22,076 nt of DNA, from contig JAIPMN010078925.1 of NCBI GenBank assembly GCA_020650975.1, forward strand, positions 1-22,076. The letters are read 5' to 3'. The DNA comes from Apostichopus californicus (lineage: Eukaryota > Echinodermata > Holothuroidea > Aspidochirotida > Stichopodidae). Made by a program: the position numbers and the translations under genes. Shown here one piece after another: positions 18,456 to 22,076 of this stretch; position 1 is the stretch's first letter, and the number at the start of each line of letters is the position of its first letter. The notes under the pieces were generated by a model. It worked only from the letters and a program-made list of their open reading frames with translations, was not told the origin of the DNA and ran no database searches.

Positions 18456-20927
18456 GAATAAAAAGTTAAACGGCTTGCCATACGCACGCAGGAAGCGTCG
18501 GTCCTTCGTCAATAAGAATTGGACCGCAGGATCTAGTATATTGAAGGAATCCATTGTTGATACGGTCGGCAATGATGCAAGACAGTCAACTGTGTATATC
18601 TAAAATTGAATATTAATATTAATATGAAACCAAATCTGTTCTGTTGAAAAGTGATCCATCAAATGCTTTGAGCTTCCCCATTTCTAATAGCTGGTCCAAA
18701 GTAGCTGAAATGTCACATCCCTAATACGGTGCAGGAAATACTGGCCTTATTTTGAAATGGAGAGGTGTTAATACAACCAACTTCATCTTCTGTTAATATC
18801 ATAATTAATGATTATATTTTGAATGGGAACAAATACCAGCATCTAGCGGAACTGCATCATAAAAAAAATCTGCTGAGAACACAGTCGATTACGTTATTTC
18901 TTCCCCTGATTGATTTCAAATATTGAAGATGTCTGTGTAGACATCTTAATTTCAGATAAATAGAACTCAATAATCGTGAAGTTTCTGGATAGAAACCCGC
19001 AGGCCAGTCACAGTGATATCAGTGTTTAATGAATAGCATTAATATTCAGGGGGAAACCTCACGGGAGATATTCAGGAAGAATGAGAAGAGAGAAGATTTA
19101 ATTATTTATTATTTGAAGTAACACTGACGTTTTGCGATATTTTGGAACGTCTTTATGTTATTTAAACCAAAGGCCTATCTTATATTTTTGTTTGTTTCCT
19201 ATTTATGCTACAAGTTCATTGACCGAGCAAGCAAATACGAAAATAGTCTCACTAAATTACGCTCCTTTAGTTGTGATAGCTCTAGCTCTGTAGTGCTTTG
19301 CTAAATTGTGATTTTATTATGGGTAATTTGTTAATTTATAGCAGAAATTTGATTACCAATTAACAGCTTTATAGCTCATATCATCTAAAATTCAGAAAGT
19401 ATGCATATCATCCTAATAGCAACTTGATGTTAAATACACTCTTCCTGGTATTTGTTTTATTCATCCTGCTACTGAACTAATAGTTTAGTAAGCCGACTAA
19501 CATTTGTTCTAGGCTAAGAACTACAAGTTTACTAGTTACTAGGATACCTGAGACTTAAAGTGTTGAGACTTTATCATCAAACGTTTGACTATTCAATCTC
19601 AAAATATCACCTTTTCCTGAAACTTTGTCGAAATTTCGTCGTTGAATGTCAGAAATTCGAAACGATGCTTTATCTCGAACTTTCAGATTTACCTTAAAAT
19701 CCAGTTCAAGTATTTAAACTATTAACATATCGATGTTACATGTCGATATTTCCAAGTTTCGAGAAAACAGCCGAAATATTGTCGGATTAAGCATAAAGCG
19801 GACCATTGAAAATTGCTGAATAGCTGCTACTTACATCTGCCTCCGACCACCCCCCCCCCCGATTATTCGAGTACCAAATGAATATACCTAGTATGATTGA
19901 GGCACCTGTATTTTGTTATTTCTCTCGTCATATCCTCACTGATCACTACCTTTGAATACTTGGTAATAAAAAAAAAAGTAGGTTTATTGCAATCGTTCAA
20001 CTACGAAGCTATATATTATACACTAAATAAATAATAACAAACATTATTTCTAGTTATTGAGGCTGCTTTATTTATTGTTCTTAGTGTAGTGCAGTGCTTA
20101 CAAAGACATAATGAACAAAAATTGATAATCAGTTATGGGATTTAATTCCCCATCCCATCGTGGACCGTCTACAATTATCAAAACCATCGGGCCAAGATTC
20201 AATAAACTGCTGAAAAGGGTGGCTGCTTACAGCAATTTCAATCAATTCCTTACAATATAATAAAAATAATCTTTAGAACCAATTGAAACTCCAAGTAACC
20301 TGAAGGATCACATTTGTTTCATGAAGCATGCACTTCGCATCATATATGTTCAGTTTCATTAGTTTGGTAACGAAAACAAAGTTTCATAACATCATACTTA
20401 ATCTTAATGGACATAAATCAATGACGAACTTGATGTAGACAGCGCTCTTTCATTTTTCATGTTTCTTCACGTTATTTCACTAAATTTCGAACGGTGACGA
20501 TCATCTTCTTCACAAGCGTCAATTAGTTGACCTTTATACCTTTAAAACGGCGGTGAGTAGTCGGGATTTTCCATTCGTCAAGAAAACACGCTCCCAACAC
20601 ATGGCTACACGTAATTATAAACGTGTTATCGATGGTTACACATAACTCATTGCTTAAATGGTGACATCAAACATATAACCTGTATTGTGCTAATGTAAGT
20701 TGACGAATGAACTCTCGCATAGCCGATTCCAGGGTAAACATTTTCATTTCACGTAACTGATTAATATAATATCCTATTTATCTGAATTACAATAGTTAAA
20801 AAGGCATGGTGAATCCTAACATTGAAACTAAATGAATAATGGATTGAGCCTTTCGTGTACAAATGTGAGTTTTAAGCGTCGTTTCAGTTACCAAGAAAGA
20901 AAACCGGGAGATCTACTGGAATTCAGA
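18456..20927. other. non-coding, downstream of the - strand gene
   Basis: No supported gene. The right part is probably the 3' UTR of the MS4A-like gene read leftward. A perfect hairpin AAGATGTCT-GTGT-AGACATCTT lies at 18926-18947, and a C run lies at about 19850-19860. GTAAGT- and CAG-like strings occur singly, without matched partners. Confidence 0.45.
20067..20076 (-). promoter_or_regulatory. possible poly(A) signals of the MS4A-like gene
   Basis: On the - strand this reads AATAAATAAA, two overlapping canonical hexamers, about 850 bp past the stop at 20928. An ATTAAA at 20141-20146 is another candidate. The choice is uncertain in AT-rich sequence. Confidence 0.25.
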
Positions 20928-21113
20928 TTAGGGGATATGACGTTCATAAAGTGGCAGAGCCACTGAATTTTCGTCTGGGAGTTCATATGTGCTTGAGTCT
21001 CCATTGTGTGGTGTAGGCTGTGGTATTTTTGGACGAACCTGACCAGGGTTATGGGATGGATTCATGGATGCTGAATTATCGTGAGCCTGGAGAATCTTTG
21101 CTGGGTAATAAAC
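20928..21113 (-). CDS. terminal exon of MS4A-like membrane protein: cytoplasmic tail
   Basis: On the - strand a strong acceptor (TTATTTTTCTTATTCAACAG, complement of 21114 onward) is followed by 61 open codons in phase 0 and TAA (20928-20930). This phase matches the phase-0 donor of the exon at 21362-21490, so the two join as ...AIQTI|VYYPAKILQAHDN. The tail is hydrophilic and disordered-looking, rich in Pro, Asn and Ser (PGQVRPKIPQPTPHNGDSS), with two tyrosine sites, TYELPDE and LYERHIP, near the end. Short proline-containing tails after the fourth helix are usual for MS4A/CD20 proteins; the tyrosines could be signalling or sorting sites (inference). No second stop or frameshift is seen. The exon is confident; the family name depends on the preceding exon. 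Confidence 0.8.
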   Translation of the reverse strand, partial: VYYPAKILQAHDNSASMNPSHNPGQVRPKIPQPTPHNGDSSTYELPDENSVALPLYERHIP

Positions 21114-21361
21114 CTGTTGAATAAGAAAAATAAATTATGTAAGAGTAGGAGAAGATCAAGGAGGATTTGGAAGACCAAAGAACCACTCATGTACAACAAC
21201 TTCTGTTTTGTGATGGTTGGGCATATTTTATTCATATTGTATTTCCTTTGCTAGATTAATATTACAAACTATTCCAAAAGTATATTTGTGCAGTCCATAT
21301 GAGAGGATCGACGTAGAATTTAGGCGAGAGAGGGACAGGCGTTGTGGTGGAATGTACTTAC

Positions 21362-21490
21362 AATAGTTTGGATTGCCTCTCCAGTACAGCAACTGTAACT
21401 AGCCACAACAATGGCAACAGCAAGTTCCACTATGAAGCAGACCACGATTATACAATAGAAAACGAAGTGAACCTCTGTAGATGAGTATTT
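21362..21490 (-). CDS. MS4A/CD20-like exon: last membrane helix
   Basis: A 43-codon exon, phase 0 at both ends. The acceptor is a long T tract ending ATTATAG (complement of 21491-21497), and the donor is ATT|GTAAGT (complement of 21356-21361). Residues 1-7 are polar (KYSSTEV). Residues 8-30 form a hydrophobic helix (FVFYCIIVVCFIVELAVAIV) with one Glu in the middle, then SYSCCTGEAIQTI. A helix with a mid Glu, followed by a small/aromatic stretch and Cys-Cys at the cytoplasmic face just before the tail exon, is the pattern of the fourth helix of MS4A (CD20-like) proteins, for example the LEFC...CC layout. These four-span proteins act in the plasma membrane, often near receptors or channels. Only this helix is visible; helices 1-3 must lie in exons to the right. 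Another small tetraspan family cannot be excluded. Confidence 0.75.
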
Positions 21491-21497
21491 CTATAAT

Positions 21498-21968
21498 AAA
21501 AAAAAAAAAAAACCATAAATCCAGACAGTATCTTTGTGTAATAGATGATACCATCTCCAGTCACTGATTCAGGAAACCACTGACAGTGATTTGATATAAA
21601 GAGGTATACCCTTTCTCAATGTAAAGTCCAAAACGGAGTAAGTGATTCTCGTCAGAAATCTACTTGTTTGTATTTCATATTACCTTCTACTTGTGAGATA
21701 TATATAATGTTTTTAAATATTGGGGAAAGTGGGAGATTGTATAACAATTTTAAAGGTACTAACCTCTCACATGTCAAAACCCAAAGTAATACTTCAAAAT
21801 CACAAGAGAAAACAAAGTAAAAGATAAAGCCATCCAAACGAATAATAAATCTAACAAACGAAATTTAAAAAAAAAACAGAAGGTACTAAAAAAAAGGGGG
21901 GGGGAATATCAAATAAAACTTTGCAAACTCCACGAAACAAACTTTAATAAGAAAATAAAACATCAAAA
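21498..21968. other. intron-like, no exon recognised
   Basis: A/T-rich with A runs (21498-21512, 21867-21876) and a G run (21896-21904). The - strand frame at 21652-21837 (61 codons, starting MDGFIFYFVFSCDFEV) is hydrophobic at its start but lacks a matched acceptor/donor pair, so I treat it as intron. Confidence 0.4.
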
Positions 21969-22051
21969 TCAATGTTTAAGGACATCCCACCGCATGTGAG
22001 TGTCCTCATCAACTGATGTAGCTCGTGTTCCAAATAGTTTTCTAAAAAAGT
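21969..22051 (-). CDS. exon-like fragment at window edge
   Basis: On the - strand, AATTCAG (complement of 22052-22058) may be an acceptor. From there the frame reads FFRKLFGTRATSVDEDTHMR and WDVLKH, then TGA (21969-21971). An ATTAAA follows the stop by about 12 nt. The peptide is charged and protein-like and would be a C-terminal end in a phase that needs one base from a previous exon. If real it is either an alternative end of the MS4A-like transcript, the end of another - strand gene, or a repeat-derived fragment. A second frame over the same bases (starting TFLENYLEHELHQLM) is also open, and the pyrimidine tract is poor, so confidence is low. Confidence 0.25.
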
Positions 22052-22076
22052 CTGAATTGTTTCACGGACAAAAAGT

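Noticed and set aside
21652-21837. 61-codon hydrophobic - strand frame as an upstream MS4A-like exon
   Set aside because: The hydrophobic start is a pyrimidine-rich intron tract read in frame, and no matched splice pair gives a sensible helix.

Overview
This is an AT-rich, intron-rich animal genomic window with very long non-coding stretches and several families of tandem and dispersed repeats. No bacterial-type gene, ribosome binding site, rRNA, tRNA or CRISPR array is visible. Short phase-0 exons with metazoan splice sites and an MS4A/CD20-like membrane exon point to an invertebrate. A marine deuterostome such as an echinoderm is my guess, not something the sequence proves.

Left part, + strand (707 to about 8200): the 3' end of a gene. 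I read a 36-nt mini-exon (707-742), an acidic Asp/Gly exon (4423-4569) and a terminal exon with a stop (6666-6716). All three are in phase 0 and together give a 77-residue C-terminal tail ending in a basic cluster plus CTVA, a possible CaaX box. The introns hold a 621-bp fold-back element with a 6-bp target duplication (2885-3505), a 23-bp minisatellite with a palindromic core (4113-4288) and a 126-bp hairpin-bearing array (4581-5606). A decayed second copy of the acidic exon's 3' end lies at 5982-6054. A 51-bp dimeric minisatellite (7186-7815) and a GA microsatellite follow the stop and may lie in the 3' UTR.

Middle part (about 8300 to 14770): essentially a gene desert with a few small duplications. 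One good-looking orphan exon lies on the - strand at 14174-14287.

Right-middle part (14773 to 17456): two same-orientation copies, about 0.92-0.96 kb each, of a dispersed repeat. Each carries an octamer, inverted CCAAT and TATA-like module. Copy A has a small perfect-hairpin insertion missing from copy B. The 667 bp between them hold two exon-like + strand reading frames, one with a clear membrane helix.

Right end, - strand (22076 down to 20928): the last two coding exons of an MS4A-like four-span membrane protein. One exon carries the last membrane helix and a Cys-Cys boundary (21362-21490); the other carries a proline- and tyrosine-bearing tail and the stop (20928-21113). Its earlier exons are outside the window or not recognised. 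Exon calls rest on splice consensus, phase and frame only; no transcript or database evidence was available.
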